Notes: a model not told the origin generated them from the letters alone. Positions 49,703 to 62,308 are shown, numbered from the stretch's first letter. The stretch is DNA of 64,000 nt from Altererythrobacter sp. (GCA_031178065.1 JAPSJS010000007.1:1-64000); one strand, 5' to 3'. Made by a program: numbers and translations.

Positions 49703-52700
49703 ATGAGAAATACCTTCGCAATCAAGGGACGTCTGTTTGCCGGCGCCGGAGTGGCGGCGCTGTCGTTCGCGGCGTTCGGCTCGCCCGCCTATGCGCAAGA
49801 TGGTGAAACGGCTGCCTCTGTCGAAGAAAGCGCACCGGCCGAAGAAGCGGTAATCGTTGTCACCGGTTCGCGTATCTCCCGCCCGTCGCTCGAGTCGCAA
49901 GTGCCGGTCACGTCGCTGCAGGGTGAGGAGTTCTTCGAGCAGAGCTCGATCAACGTTGGTGACACCCTCAACGACCTGCCCCAGCTTCGCAGCACGTTTA
50001 GCCAGGCGAACGCCGGCAGATTCCTCGGTACGACCGGCCTTAACCTGTTGGACCTTCGCGGCCTCGGAACCGCCCGCACGCTGACGCTCGTCAACGGCCG
50101 TCGCCACGTGGCTTCGGACATCCTGTCGAACGGCACGTCCGTTGACGTCAACACCATCCCGAACGATCTTATCGAGCGCGTCGATGTGGTCACCGGCGCA
50201 AACTCCGCCATCTACGGCTCGGACGCCATTGCGGGCGTCGTCAACTTCGTTCTTCGCGACGATTTCGAAGGCGTGCAAACGCGGGGGCACTTCAGCGTAA
50301 ACGACGAAGGCGCGTTCCCCAGTCAGTACGTGTCCGTCCTTGCGGGTAAGAATTTCGCAGACGGTCGCGGCAACGTCACCATTCACGGCGAGTATGCCCA
50401 CCAAGAACGAGTTTACGGTTCTGACGTCGATTTCCTGCGCCGGTCGAACGGTTTCCTAGTCATTGACACTGATACGGGAACGAATCCCGATGGGACGCCC
50501 AACAGCTTTGACGGTTTTCCCGATCGCGCTTTCTTCCGCGATATCTCGTCGGCCAGCATCTACTACAACGGACTTGTGCCGATCACCCGCGGCTCCGCCT
50601 CGCCGGAATGTGGGACAGGTCTCAACAGCGTACCGTTCAACTGCACGTATCTCTTCACGGCCGATGGCCAGCTCGTCCCGCAAACGGGATCGCGTTTGGG
50701 AACCGGGCCAATTGGCAGCATAGTCAATAGCAATGGCCAGACGGGTAACGAAGGAAAGCTGCTGAGCGTCTTCCCGCATCAGGAGCGGTACAACATCAAT
50801 CTTCTGGCGCACTTCGAAGTGGCCGAAGCTTTCGTGCCGTTTATCGAAGCGAAGTACGTGCGCATCAACACGCAGGGGCAGCAGTCGAGCCCTGCCTTTG
50901 TGCAGGGTGTAACATACGGTGACTCGCGCGAGCTCGCACGTCTGGATAACCCGTTCCTCAGCGATCAGGCGCGAGATCTGATCGCAAGCGAGATTCTCGA
51001 ATCGGGCTACCGTTCGAGCCTTGTCCGGAGAGAGCTGCTTACTGATGGCACGCCGGATGCCGATGGCGATCCCACGCCTGATGATTTCGCCGCCATCGCG
51101 GATGGCTCCTACCGTTTCACCGTCGCTCGTATGTTGACTGACCTCGGCAATCGGGACGAAAAATCACAGCGTGATGTTTTCCGGATCGTCGGCGGTGTTC
51201 GCGGCCAGTTCAATGATGACTGGAACTACGAAGTTTCAGCGAACTATGGCCGAGTCGAAGAAGACACCACCATCCTCGGAAACATCATTCCGCAGCGCTT
51301 CCTGCTCGCGATGGACGCGGGCGTCGATCCGACTACCGGCGAGATTCGGTGCCGCGCGCAGTTCGATCCCAGCGCTGCCTATGAATACGGTCTGCCGGGT
51401 GATGCCGCGGCATTGGCTGATGACATCGCCAACTGCGTGCCATACAATCCATTCGGTGCGCCCGACAACTCGGCTGCTGCTGCGTACATTCTGGAGGACA
51501 CGGTTTCCAAGGCACAGTTGGAGCAGCTGGTGTTCAGCGGCTTCGTGTCTGGGGACACCAGTGGCTTCTTCAATCTGCCGGGTGGTCCGGTGGGCTTTGC
51601 CGTCGGTGCCGAGTATCGCCGCGAGGAGCTGTTCTATCAGGCTGATCCGCTCGTCGAGAGTGGGCGCACGTTCTACAACGCACTCCCGACTTTCGACCCG
51701 GATCCCTTCGAGGTGAAGGAAGTCTTCGGCGAGCTCCGTGTTCCACTGCTCGCCGATCTCCCGTTCGTCGACGAACTGACTTTGACAGGCTCGGGCCGAA
51801 TTTCGGACTACGATGGAGCCGTTGGTACGGTCTATGCGTATAACGCCGGTTTCGAATGGCAGCCGATCCCCGACATCCGCTTCCGCGGTCAGTACGGTCG
51901 TTCTGTTCGCGCGCCGAATCTAACCGAGACCTCGTTCCCGATTACCCAGAACTTCGCTCCGGGCTTTTCGGATCCGTGCCTTCCGCAGAACATCAACAAC
52001 TCGCCCAACCGTGCTGCGAATTGCAGGGCAGATATGGGTGGCCTGATAGACAACCCGCAGTTCGTTGCCCTGCCGACCTATTCGCTCGAAATTCTGAGCG
52101 GGAGCAATCCGAACCTCACCGAAGAGACCTCGGATTCGTATACCATCGGCGCTGTCATCCAGCCGCGCTTCCTGCCGGGCTTCTCGCTTACAGCCGACTA
52201 CTACGACATCCGGGTGAACAACGTGATCACGTCGGTTTCGGCGCAGCAGTTGGTAAATACGTGTTATGATCTTCCCTCTCTGGACAATCCGTTCTGTGAA
52301 CTGATCAATCGTTTCCAAGGCCCGGGTACTGGACCGAACGATGAGGTTCCCGGCCAAATTCTTGACAAGAATCTGGTGGTGAGCGGAGTCAATTTCGCGG
52401 CGCGTACCGTCCGCGGGATTGATCTTGAGGCAGCGTACCGGACGACGTTCGGTGCCGCCAACGCGCTGCGTACGCGTTTCATGTACACGCATATGTTCGA
52501 GCGCAGCAACTTCGAGTCGCCGACAGATCCGGACTTCGAGAATGTCATCCTCGAAGAGCTGGGGGATCCAAAGGACGAGTTCCGCTGGAACGTCGACCTC
52601 ACCCTCGATCGCTTCACGATCGGCTATGAGATGCGGTACATCGGCCCGATGTATATCAACACCTTCGAAGACTATAACAGCGTCAATGGCGACCCGCCGG

Positions 52701-52918
52701 CTAATGCCGACTACGCGGATATCCGGAAGTATCCGGAGACGTTCTATCACGATGTCCGGTTCGAGTATGAAGTGAACGATGACTTCGACTTCAGCTTCGG
52801 TGTTGACAACGTACTGGATACCAATCCGCCGCTGGGCCTGACGGGTATCGGCGCCGGGAGTGGCATCTATCGGATCAAGGGACGCACATTCTACGCGGGC
52901 TTCCGCGCAGGGTTCTGA
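49703..52918 (+). CDS. TonB-dependent receptor
   Basis: Signal peptide, AVIVVTGSRI, plug (LVNGRRHVASD, VDVVTGANSAIYGSDAIAGVVNFVLRD), C-terminal F. Confidence 0.95.
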   Translation: MRNTFAIKGRLFAGAGVAALSFAAFGSPAYAQDGETAASVEESAPAEEAVIVVTGSRISRPSLESQVPVTSLQGEEFFEQSSINVGDTLNDLPQLRSTFSQANAGRFLGTTGLNLLDLRGLGTARTLTLVNGRRHVASDILSNGTSVDVNTIPNDLIERVDVVTGANSAIYGSDAIAGVVNFVLRDDFEGVQTRGHFSVNDEGAFPSQYVSVLAGKNFADGRGNVTIHGEYAHQERVYGSDVDFLRRSNGFLVIDTDTGTNPDGTPNSFDGFPDRAFFRDISSASIYYNGLVPITRGSASPECGTGLNSVPFNCTYLFTADGQLVPQTGSRLGTGPIGSIVNSNGQTGNEGKLLSVFPHQERYNINLLAHFEVAEAFVPFIEAKYVRINTQGQQSSPAFVQGVTYGDSRELARLDNPFLSDQARDLIASEILESGYRSSLVRRELLTDGTPDADGDPTPDDFAAIADGSYRFTVARMLTDLGNRDEKSQRDVFRIVGGVRGQFNDDWNYEVSANYGRVEEDTTILGNIIPQRFLLAMDAGVDPTTGEIRCRAQFDPSAAYEYGLPGDAAALADDIANCVPYNPFGAPDNSAAAAYILEDTVSKAQLEQLVFSGFVSGDTSGFFNLPGGPVGFAVGAEYRREELFYQADPLVESGRTFYNALPTFDPDPFEVKEVFGELRVPLLADLPFVDELTLTGSGRISDYDGAVGTVYAYNAGFEWQPIPDIRFRGQYGRSVRAPNLTETSFPITQNFAPGFSDPCLPQNINNSPNRAANCRADMGGLIDNPQFVALPTYSLEILSGSNPNLTEETSDSYTIGAVIQPRFLPGFSLTADYYDIRVNNVITSVSAQQLVNTCYDLPSLDNPFCELINRFQGPGTGPNDEVPGQILDKNLVVSGVNFAARTVRGIDLEAAYRTTFGAANALRTRFMYTHMFERSNFESPTDPDFENVILEELGDPKDEFRWNVDLTLDRFTIGYEMRYIGPMYINTFEDYNSVNGDPPANADYADIRKYPETFYHDVRFEYEVNDDFDFSFGVDNVLDTNPPLGLTGIGAGSGIYRIKGRTFYAGFRAGF

Positions 52919-52938
52919 TCTCGGGCTTCCGATCTACC

Positions 52939-52975
52939 GAAAGGGCCGGGACGTCAGTTCCGGCCCTTTCTTTAT
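52939..52975 (+). terminator. Intrinsic terminator-like hairpin between the TonB receptor and hydroxylase gene
   Basis: GAAAGGGCCGG-gacgtcagtt-CCGGCCCTTTC followed by TTTAT. Confidence 0.75.
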
Positions 52976-52986
52976 GTTCGAGCCGC

Positions 52987-53976
52987 TTGCACATTGATCA
53001 GATGCTTTCACGAGTCGAAATCCTGGTTTCGGATGGCAAAGTCGAGGAGGCATATCGGCTCCTCGTTTCCGCGGAGGAGCGGGGCAACGCCGAGGCCACC
53101 TTCATCCTGGCACAATGGCGCATGGCGGGAACTGCCATCGCCCGCGATCTCGCCGAAGCAAGACGCCTCTATGGCCGGGCATTTGCAGGGGGGATCGCCG
53201 CCGCTCGGGACTGCTACTTGGCGCTGCTTGCCAACGGCGCGGGGAAGAGCGGACGCCGTTGGGACGAAGCGCTGCGTTTGATACGACAACTCGCTCCATC
53301 GGATGAACACCTTCGGGAGCAGGTCGAGCTAATTGCGGCCATGAATCTCGACACGAACGGAAATCCGCGCAGCTTCCCCAAAATGCAGGACGTGCATGGG
53401 AACCCACGCATAGCGGTTCTGCGGAACTTCCTCAGCGCATCGGAGTGCGATTATCTCATGCGCTTGGCCGAACCGGGGCTGCAGCCTTCCGTGATCGTTC
53501 ACCCGAACTCGGGCCAGTTGGTTCGAGATCCGATTAGAACCTCAACCGCGGCAGCATTTCCCTTCGTGGCAGAGACACCGGCATTACATGCGATCAATCG
53601 GCGGATCAGCGCAGTAACCGAAACAAGCTATGAGCAGGGAGAGCCAACCCAGGTACTGAGCTATGTCGAAGGTCAGGAGTACAAACCTCACAGCGATGCG
53701 CTATCGGGCGAGCACAATCAGCGCACCCATACGTTTCTGGTTTATCTCAATGAGGATTATGAGGGGGGAGAGACCGCCTTCATAAATTTGCGAACCGCCT
53801 TTCGTGGACGCCGAGGCGACGCAATCCTCTTCCAGAATGTCGATGCTGGGGGAAAAGCCGAGCCGCTGGCGGTCCATGCAGGTTTGCCTGTCCGCAGAGG
53901 GCGTAAGTTCCTCCTTTCCAAGTGGATAAGAGAGAATCCGCTGGACCTCACTGGGCCGACCGGCCGTGCACAGTAG
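52987..53976 (+). CDS. Sel1-repeat prolyl 4-hydroxylase-like 2OG-Fe(II) oxygenase
   Basis: KPHSDAL (HxD) ... LAVHAGLPVRRGRKFLLSKWIREN; N-terminal Sel1-like repeats; start TTG 52987 or ATG 53002. Confidence 0.87.
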   Translation: MHIDQMLSRVEILVSDGKVEEAYRLLVSAEERGNAEATFILAQWRMAGTAIARDLAEARRLYGRAFAGGIAAARDCYLALLANGAGKSGRRWDEALRLIRQLAPSDEHLREQVELIAAMNLDTNGNPRSFPKMQDVHGNPRIAVLRNFLSASECDYLMRLAEPGLQPSVIVHPNSGQLVRDPIRTSTAAAFPFVAETPALHAINRRISAVTETSYEQGEPTQVLSYVEGQEYKPHSDALSGEHNQRTHTFLVYLNEDYEGGETAFINLRTAFRGRRGDAILFQNVDAGGKAEPLAVHAGLPVRRGRKFLLSKWIRENPLDLTGPTGRAQ

Positions 53977-54074
53977 CCTTCTCCCTTTCATCCTTAAGAG
54001 GCTCAGCTCAAGGCGTCGTGGTCGCTGAGGACTGGTGTCCTTCGATGGCCGGCCCACGTTTCTGAAAAATGCTG

Positions 54075-56654
<2,580 letters not shown>

Positions 56655-56919
56655 CGGTGATCCCTCATGCTGGTTACCGGCTCGATATGATGTTGCTAAT
56701 CTGCAACACAAGAACACGCCGTAGGGAAATTTCCCGGTGTGTTAGGGGGATATAGGACCTTCTCCCCCTCGCGCGAAGGAGAAGGTGAAAATTTCTACGG
56801 CCAGCGGACAGCCGATCGATGTGCAACGATATGCACGCTTCAACCTGCAACAAGGGCAGAAGATAACATTAGATAACCAATATGGTTATTATTGTCAAGT
56901 GAAATGTGCGCTTCCGGAT

Positions 56920-58374
56920 TCAGGAGTCACTCGGCGCCCCCGCCTCGATGCCCGGAACCAACACCGTCCGTCCCCCGCCGAAGTCCTGCCGCACGACGAT
57001 CAGACCGAGCCGTTCCATATGCTCGAGCAGGCGGCGGATGCGGCCGGGTGAGTTCGAGCCGTAGACCCGCGCCAGTTCCTCGTCGTCGGGCGCCGACAGG
57101 CCTTCCGCCGCGGCCGCGGCAACCGCGAGGTAGGGGGCCAGCACGTCGTCGGGCACGGCCTCGCCAAGCTGCAGGATGCGCGCCCGCGCCGGCTCGTCCA
57201 GCCGCTCCAGCCGCGCGCTGGCGATGGCGAAACGGCGGCGGAAGGCGACCATGTCCGGAAGCGGGCCGACGAGCCGCTGCTGGCGGCAGCGGACGAGGAA
57301 CCCCTGATAGAGCGCGGAAGCGGACTGGAAGGCGCTGCCCTCGTCGCGCGCCATCTCGGCGATTACCGCCTGGATCTGTTCGCCGGCACCGCCAGCGGTA
57401 TCCGGTGCCTCGGCGACCGGCACACGGTCGGCCTCCTGCCGCGCGATGCTGGCTTCGAGCTGCTCTGGCTTCGGCGCGGGCGGAGGGGGCGGTGGTGGCG
57501 CGGCCTTGGCCGCTTCGCCCGCGAGCTCGTCCAGCAACAGCGCTTCCATCTCGTCAGGCGCGGCGCTGGGCAAGGGCATGAGCCCGTCCTTGCGCGCGAC
57601 ACCGCCCGACTTCACCGGGCCGATCTTCACCGCCACCGGCCGCCGCGTGATCGCCGGGCCGAGGGCGAGGAAATGCCCGCGCTCCAGCTCGCGGATACGC
57701 TCGGCCTGGCGGCGCTCCATCCCGAGCAGGTCCGCGGCGCGCACCATGTCGATGTCGAGGAAAGTCCGCCCCATCAGGAAGTTGGAGGCTTCCGCGGCCA
57801 CGTTCTTGGCCAGCTTGGCCAAGCGCTGTGTCGCAACGATCCCCGCGAGCCCGCGCTTCCGCCCGCGGCACATGAGGTTGGTCATGGCCGAGAGCGTCAT
57901 CCGCCGCGTGTCCTCCGCGATCTCCCCGGCGACGGCGGGGGCGAACATCTGCGCCTCGTCGACCACCACCAGCGCCGGATACCAGTGCTCGCGCGGGGCG
58001 TCGAACAGGGCGGTGATGAACTGTGCTGCGCAGCGGATCTGCTGCTCGACTTCCAGCCCTTCGAGCGCGAGCACGACCGAGGCGCGATGCGCGCGGATTC
58101 GGCGGGCGAGCGTTTCGATCTCGGCCGGCGAGTAGGCCGCACCGTCGATGACGACGTGGCCGAACAGCTCGGCGAGCGTGACGAAATCGCCCTCCGGGTC
58201 GATCACGACCTGCTGCACCATTTGCGCGCTTTCCTCGAGCAGGCGGCGCAGCAGGTGCGACTTGCCGCTGCCCGAGTTGCCCTGCACGAGCAGGCGCGTC
58301 GCGAGCAGTTCCTCGATGTCGAAGGTGACGGGCGCGCCGCCCGCGTCATGGCCGATGGTGATCTGCGGTTTCAC
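56920..58374 (-). CDS. HerA-like ATP-binding protein (DUF87 family)
   Basis: LVQGNSGSGKSHLLRRLLEE Walker A, ALVVVDEAQMFAP Walker B, GIVATQRLAKL; no NurA neighbour. Confidence 0.85.
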   Translation of the reverse strand: MKPQITIGHDAGGAPVTFDIEELLATRLLVQGNSGSGKSHLLRRLLEESAQMVQQVVIDPEGDFVTLAELFGHVVIDGAAYSPAEIETLARRIRAHRASVVLALEGLEVEQQIRCAAQFITALFDAPREHWYPALVVVDEAQMFAPAVAGEIAEDTRRMTLSAMTNLMCRGRKRGLAGIVATQRLAKLAKNVAAEASNFLMGRTFLDIDMVRAADLLGMERRQAERIRELERGHFLALGPAITRRPVAVKIGPVKSGGVARKDGLMPLPSAAPDEMEALLLDELAGEAAKAAPPPPPPPAPKPEQLEASIARQEADRVPVAEAPDTAGGAGEQIQAVIAEMARDEGSAFQSASALYQGFLVRCRQQRLVGPLPDMVAFRRRFAIASARLERLDEPARARILQLGEAVPDDVLAPYLAVAAAAAEGLSAPDDEELARVYGSNSPGRIRRLLEHMERLGLIVVRQDFGGGRTVLVPGIEAGAPSDS

Positions 58375-58559
58375 GGCCCATGCGCCTAGCGATCCGACCC
58401 CGCTTACCGGAAGGGGCGACGATCACTTATCCCGAGCGAATCGCGTGCCTCTGCGGTGCGCGTGGCTTCCGGCCATGCCGTTCGCCGAAAAATCGTGTCG
58501 AATCGCTCTTCCCTGCCTAGTGTGCGCCCCCAGGAACGAATCAGTCTCCGGGGGAAATC

Positions 58560-61469
58560 ATGCGTTTGAAACTCGCTGCGGTCAGCCTTGCCGCGCTGTC
58601 GCTTGCCATATCGGTCGGGGCCCAGGCCCAGAATGCCCCAGATCCTGCTGCCCACGCGGCGGCCGCCGCAACGGGCGAGCCCGCGCCCGTGTCCGAACTG
58701 ATCGAAAGCGTCTCGATTCCCTACGAGCAGTTCCAGCTCGACAACGGGCTGACCGTGCTGGTGCACGAGGACCGCAAGGCGCCGGTGGTCGGCGTTTCGG
58801 TGTGGTACGAGATCGGCTCGAAGCACGAGCCCAAGGGCAAGACGGGCTTCGCCCACCTGTTCGAGCACCTGATGTTCAACGGCAGCGAGAATTCGCCGGG
58901 CGACTTCTTCGAGCCGCTCCAGCAGGTCGGCGCAACCGACTTCAATGGCACGACCTGGTTCGACCGCACGAACTACTTCGAGACCGTGCCCACCGGCGCG
59001 CTCGACCTCGCGCTGATGCTCGAAAGCGACCGCATGGGTCATCTGCTCGGCGCGGTGACGCAGGAGAAGCTCGATAATCAGATCGGCGTCGTTCAGAACG
59101 AGAAGCGCCAGGGCGACAACCAGCCCTACGGTCTCGTCGAGTACGAACAGCTCGAAAACCTCTATCCCTCGGGCCACCCCTATCACCATTCCACGATCGG
59201 CTCGATGGCCGATCTTTCGGGCGCCACGATGGAGGACGTGCAGAAGTGGTTCCGCGACCACTACGGCCCGAACAACGCCGTGCTCGTCCTCGCGGGCGAC
59301 ATCGACACCGCGACCGCGCGCGAGAAGGTGACCAAGTGGTTCGGCGCGATTCCCGCCGGGCCTGAGATCGAGCCGGTTGCCGCGCCTGTGCCGACACTGC
59401 CTGAGCCGCTGTCGAAGACGATTTACGACCGCATCGCCAGCCCGCGCCTCTATCGCATGTGGGCGGTGCCCGGGCTCGACAACCCCGAATACCTGCCGCT
59501 TTCGATGGGCGCGACCGTCCTCGGCGGCCTCGCCAGCTCGCGGCTCGACAACGCGCTCGTGCGCGAGCAGCAGCTTGCGGTGCGCGTCGTCGCAAGCGCG
59601 CAGATCTTCGCCCAGGCCGGCCAGTTCGTCGTCTATGCAGATGCCAAGCCCGGCGTGAGCCAGGAACAGCTCGCCGCCGCGCTCGACGCCGAGATCGCCG
59701 AGTTCATCGCCGAAGGTCCGACCGCAGACGAATTGCAGCGCGCGGTTACGACATATGCCGCGGGGCAGATCCGGGGCCTGGAGCAGGTGGGCGGCTTCTC
59801 CGGCAAGGCGCCGACTTTGGCCGAGGGTCTGCTCTATTCGGGCAATCCGGCCGAGTACAAGGAAGTGCTCGAAACCGCCGCCGCGATGACACCCGAGCGC
59901 GTCCGCGACGTGACCGCCAAGTGGCTCTCGCGCCCGGTCTTCAAGCTCACGGTCGAGCCCGGCGAGCGCAAGGAAGGTGGCGAGAACCGCGGCGGGTACT
60001 TCACCGGCGTCGGCGACAGCGGCCTTGCCGGCCCTGCATTCTACTCCAGCCCGCTTTCGATGCAGGCTGGCACTGCCGCGGCCGAAGTCGACCGGTCGAC
60101 CCTGCCCGAAGTGGGCGAGCTGAAGCCGCTCGACTTCCCGGATATCCAGCGCGCGACGCTCTCGAACGGGATGGAAGTCTACTTCGCGCGGCGCGACGCC
60201 GTGCCGACGGTCAGCGTGCGGGTGAACTTCGACGCCGGCTATGCCGCCGATCCGAAGGACAAGCTCGGCGTCCAGTCGCTGATGCTGAGCATGATGGACG
60301 AAGGCACGACCAGCCTCGATTCGAACGCGCTGGCGATCGCCAAGGAACGGCTCGGCGCGAACCTCTACACGTATGCCGACATGGACACGACCGCGGTCGG
60401 TCTCGACGCCATGGCGCCGAACCTGGCGCCCTCGCTCGAGCTGATGGCGGACTATATCCGCAACCCGGCGTTCGATCCCGAGGAGCTCGAGCGTGTCCGC
60501 GCGCAGCAGCTCACCCGGATCCAGAACGAGCTCAACAGTCCCGGCGCCATTGCGCAGCGCGCGCTGGCGCCGGTCCTGTTCGGCGATGCCCATCCCTACG
60601 GCATTCCGCCGTCGGGCACCGGCGATCCGGACGTGGTCGCGTCGCTGACCGCGCAGGAGCTGCGCACCTTCCACGACACATGGCTGCGCCCCGATCTCGC
60701 CCGCATCTTCGTGGTCGGCGACACGACGCTGGCGGAGACCACGCGCCTGCTGGAGGAGGCTTTCGGCAACTGGCAGGCCCCCGCCACGCCAGCGCCGGAA
60801 AAGAACTTCGAAGTCGCCGTCCCCGCGCAGGAATCGCGCATCATCCTGATCGACCGGCCGAATTCGCCGCAGTCGGTGATCCTCGCCGGGCGCGTGCTCG
60901 AGCACAAGGGAACCGACGATCTTCTCGTGCTCGGCGCCGCCAACGAGGTTTTCGGCGGCAGCTTTCTCAGCCGCATCAACATGAACCTGCGCGAGACCAA
61001 GGGCTGGTCCTACGGCGTGCGCAGCATGGTCCAGCAGCCGCTCGACCGCTCCAGCTTCATGATCTACGCGCCGGTCCAGGCGGACCGCACCGGCGACTCG
61101 ATCGTCGAGCTGCGCAAGGACCTCATGGCCTACACGGACGAGGGCGAGGGGGTGACGGAGCAGGAGCTGACCCGCCTCATCAACGGCAACGTGCGCGAGT
61201 TGCCAGGCCAGTTCGAGACCTCGGGCGACGTGCTCGGCGGCATCGTCAATATCGTCACCTACGGCCGGCCGGACGACTACTACGAGACGCTGAGCGAGCG
61301 ATACTCGGCCCTCACCGCATCCGAGATCGATGCCGAGGCGATCGAATCGCTCGAAGAGAACGACCTCGTTTTCGTGGTGGTCGGCGATGCCGACGTGGTC
61401 CGGCCGCAGCTCGAAACGACTGGTTTGCCCATCGAAGTGCGGGAGGCGGAAACCTCGACTGGCGAATGA
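58560..61469 (+). CDS. Two-domain M16 family metallopeptidase
   Basis: HLFEHLMFNGS (HxxEH) zinc motif; second inactive-like M16 domain; signal peptide. Confidence 0.95.
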   Translation: MRLKLAAVSLAALSLAISVGAQAQNAPDPAAHAAAAATGEPAPVSELIESVSIPYEQFQLDNGLTVLVHEDRKAPVVGVSVWYEIGSKHEPKGKTGFAHLFEHLMFNGSENSPGDFFEPLQQVGATDFNGTTWFDRTNYFETVPTGALDLALMLESDRMGHLLGAVTQEKLDNQIGVVQNEKRQGDNQPYGLVEYEQLENLYPSGHPYHHSTIGSMADLSGATMEDVQKWFRDHYGPNNAVLVLAGDIDTATAREKVTKWFGAIPAGPEIEPVAAPVPTLPEPLSKTIYDRIASPRLYRMWAVPGLDNPEYLPLSMGATVLGGLASSRLDNALVREQQLAVRVVASAQIFAQAGQFVVYADAKPGVSQEQLAAALDAEIAEFIAEGPTADELQRAVTTYAAGQIRGLEQVGGFSGKAPTLAEGLLYSGNPAEYKEVLETAAAMTPERVRDVTAKWLSRPVFKLTVEPGERKEGGENRGGYFTGVGDSGLAGPAFYSSPLSMQAGTAAAEVDRSTLPEVGELKPLDFPDIQRATLSNGMEVYFARRDAVPTVSVRVNFDAGYAADPKDKLGVQSLMLSMMDEGTTSLDSNALAIAKERLGANLYTYADMDTTAVGLDAMAPNLAPSLELMADYIRNPAFDPEELERVRAQQLTRIQNELNSPGAIAQRALAPVLFGDAHPYGIPPSGTGDPDVVASLTAQELRTFHDTWLRPDLARIFVVGDTTLAETTRLLEEAFGNWQAPATPAPEKNFEVAVPAQESRIILIDRPNSPQSVILAGRVLEHKGTDDLLVLGAANEVFGGSFLSRINMNLRETKGWSYGVRSMVQQPLDRSSFMIYAPVQADRTGDSIVELRKDLMAYTDEGEGVTEQELTRLINGNVRELPGQFETSGDVLGGIVNIVTYGRPDDYYETLSERYSALTASEIDAEAIESLEENDLVFVVVGDADVVRPQLETTGLPIEVREAETSTGE

Positions 61470-61532
61470 GCTTGTTGACATCAGTGTAAGCAATCGCGAT
61501 TGCTGATGCGCGTTTCAAACGAGGAGATGACT

Positions 61533-61838
61533 ATGTCTGTTGGCGGCACTTACGACTGCGTGACCAAGACCCCGATGGGTGAGCAGAAGAGCACCTTCAC
61601 CGTGGTCCCAAGCGAGGACGGCACGACCTTCACCGGCAGCAATGCCGGCACGCTCGGTTCGATGGAGGTCAAGGACGGCAAGATCGACGGCAACACGCTG
61701 ACCTGGAAGATGGACATGACTGTGCCGATGCCGATGACGCTCGAAGGCACCGCCACGGTGGACGGCGACCAGCTCACCGGTTCGGTCAACGCCGGCGCTT
61801 TCGGCGCCATGCCGATGACGGGCCAGCGCCAGGGCTGA
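61533..61838 (+). CDS. Hypothetical small protein
   Basis: About 101 aa from [18 protein letters not shown] upstream; beta-rich GGT..GT..G pattern. Confidence 0.7.
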   Translation: MSVGGTYDCVTKTPMGEQKSTFTVVPSEDGTTFTGSNAGTLGSMEVKDGKIDGNTLTWKMDMTVPMPMTLEGTATVDGDQLTGSVNAGAFGAMPMTGQRQG

Positions 61839-61861
61839 CACTCGCCTTCGCGAAGAGAACG

Positions 61862-61896
61862 GGGCCGCCGGAGCGATCCGGCGGCCCTTTTCTTTT
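61862..61896 (+). terminator. Rho-independent terminator
   Basis: GGGCCGCCGGA-gcga-TCCGGCGGCCC followed by TTTTCTTTT. Confidence 0.85.
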
Positions 61897-61933
61897 CGCA
61901 CCCGGTCCGGCAAGCTCGATTACCGGAGGCGTC

Positions 61934-62284
61934 ATGACCAGGCACCGCATATATTCGATGAGCGTCGCGAGCGTGTATCCCCACTACGTCACCAAGGCGG
62001 AGAAGAAGGGGCGCACGAAAGCCGAAGTCGACGAGATTATCCGTTGGCTGACCGGGCACAGCCAGGCATCGCTGGAGGACGAGCTGGCGAAGAAGACCAG
62101 CTTCGAGGATTTCTTCGCGCAGGCCCCCCAAATGAACCCCGCGCGCTCGCTGATTACCGGGACGGTTTGCGGTGTGCGGGTGGAGGAGATCGAGGAGCCG
62201 CTGATGCGCGAGATCCGCTATCTCGATAAACTGATCGACGAGCTCGCGAAGGGCCGTCCGATGGAGAAGATATTGCGCGCCTGA
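61934..62284 (+). CDS. DUF2200 family protein
   Basis: [40 protein letters not shown]. Confidence 0.88.
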   Translation: MTRHRIYSMSVASVYPHYVTKAEKKGRTKAEVDEIIRWLTGHSQASLEDELAKKTSFEDFFAQAPQMNPARSLITGTVCGVRVEEIEEPLMREIRYLDKLIDELAKGRPMEKILRA

Positions 62285-62308
62285 GCCGCCACGCGTCCAC
62301 CGCCGACG

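Noticed and set aside
56785-57051. 88-aa plus-strand ORF upstream of the HerA gene end
   Set aside because: GTG start in a repeat-like hairpin, no convincing RBS, and it runs into antisense of a real gene
58404-61493. 1029-aa minus-strand ORF opposite the M16 peptidase
   Set aside because: Antisense shadow ORF; the plus-strand gene has a clear HxxEH motif and signal peptide
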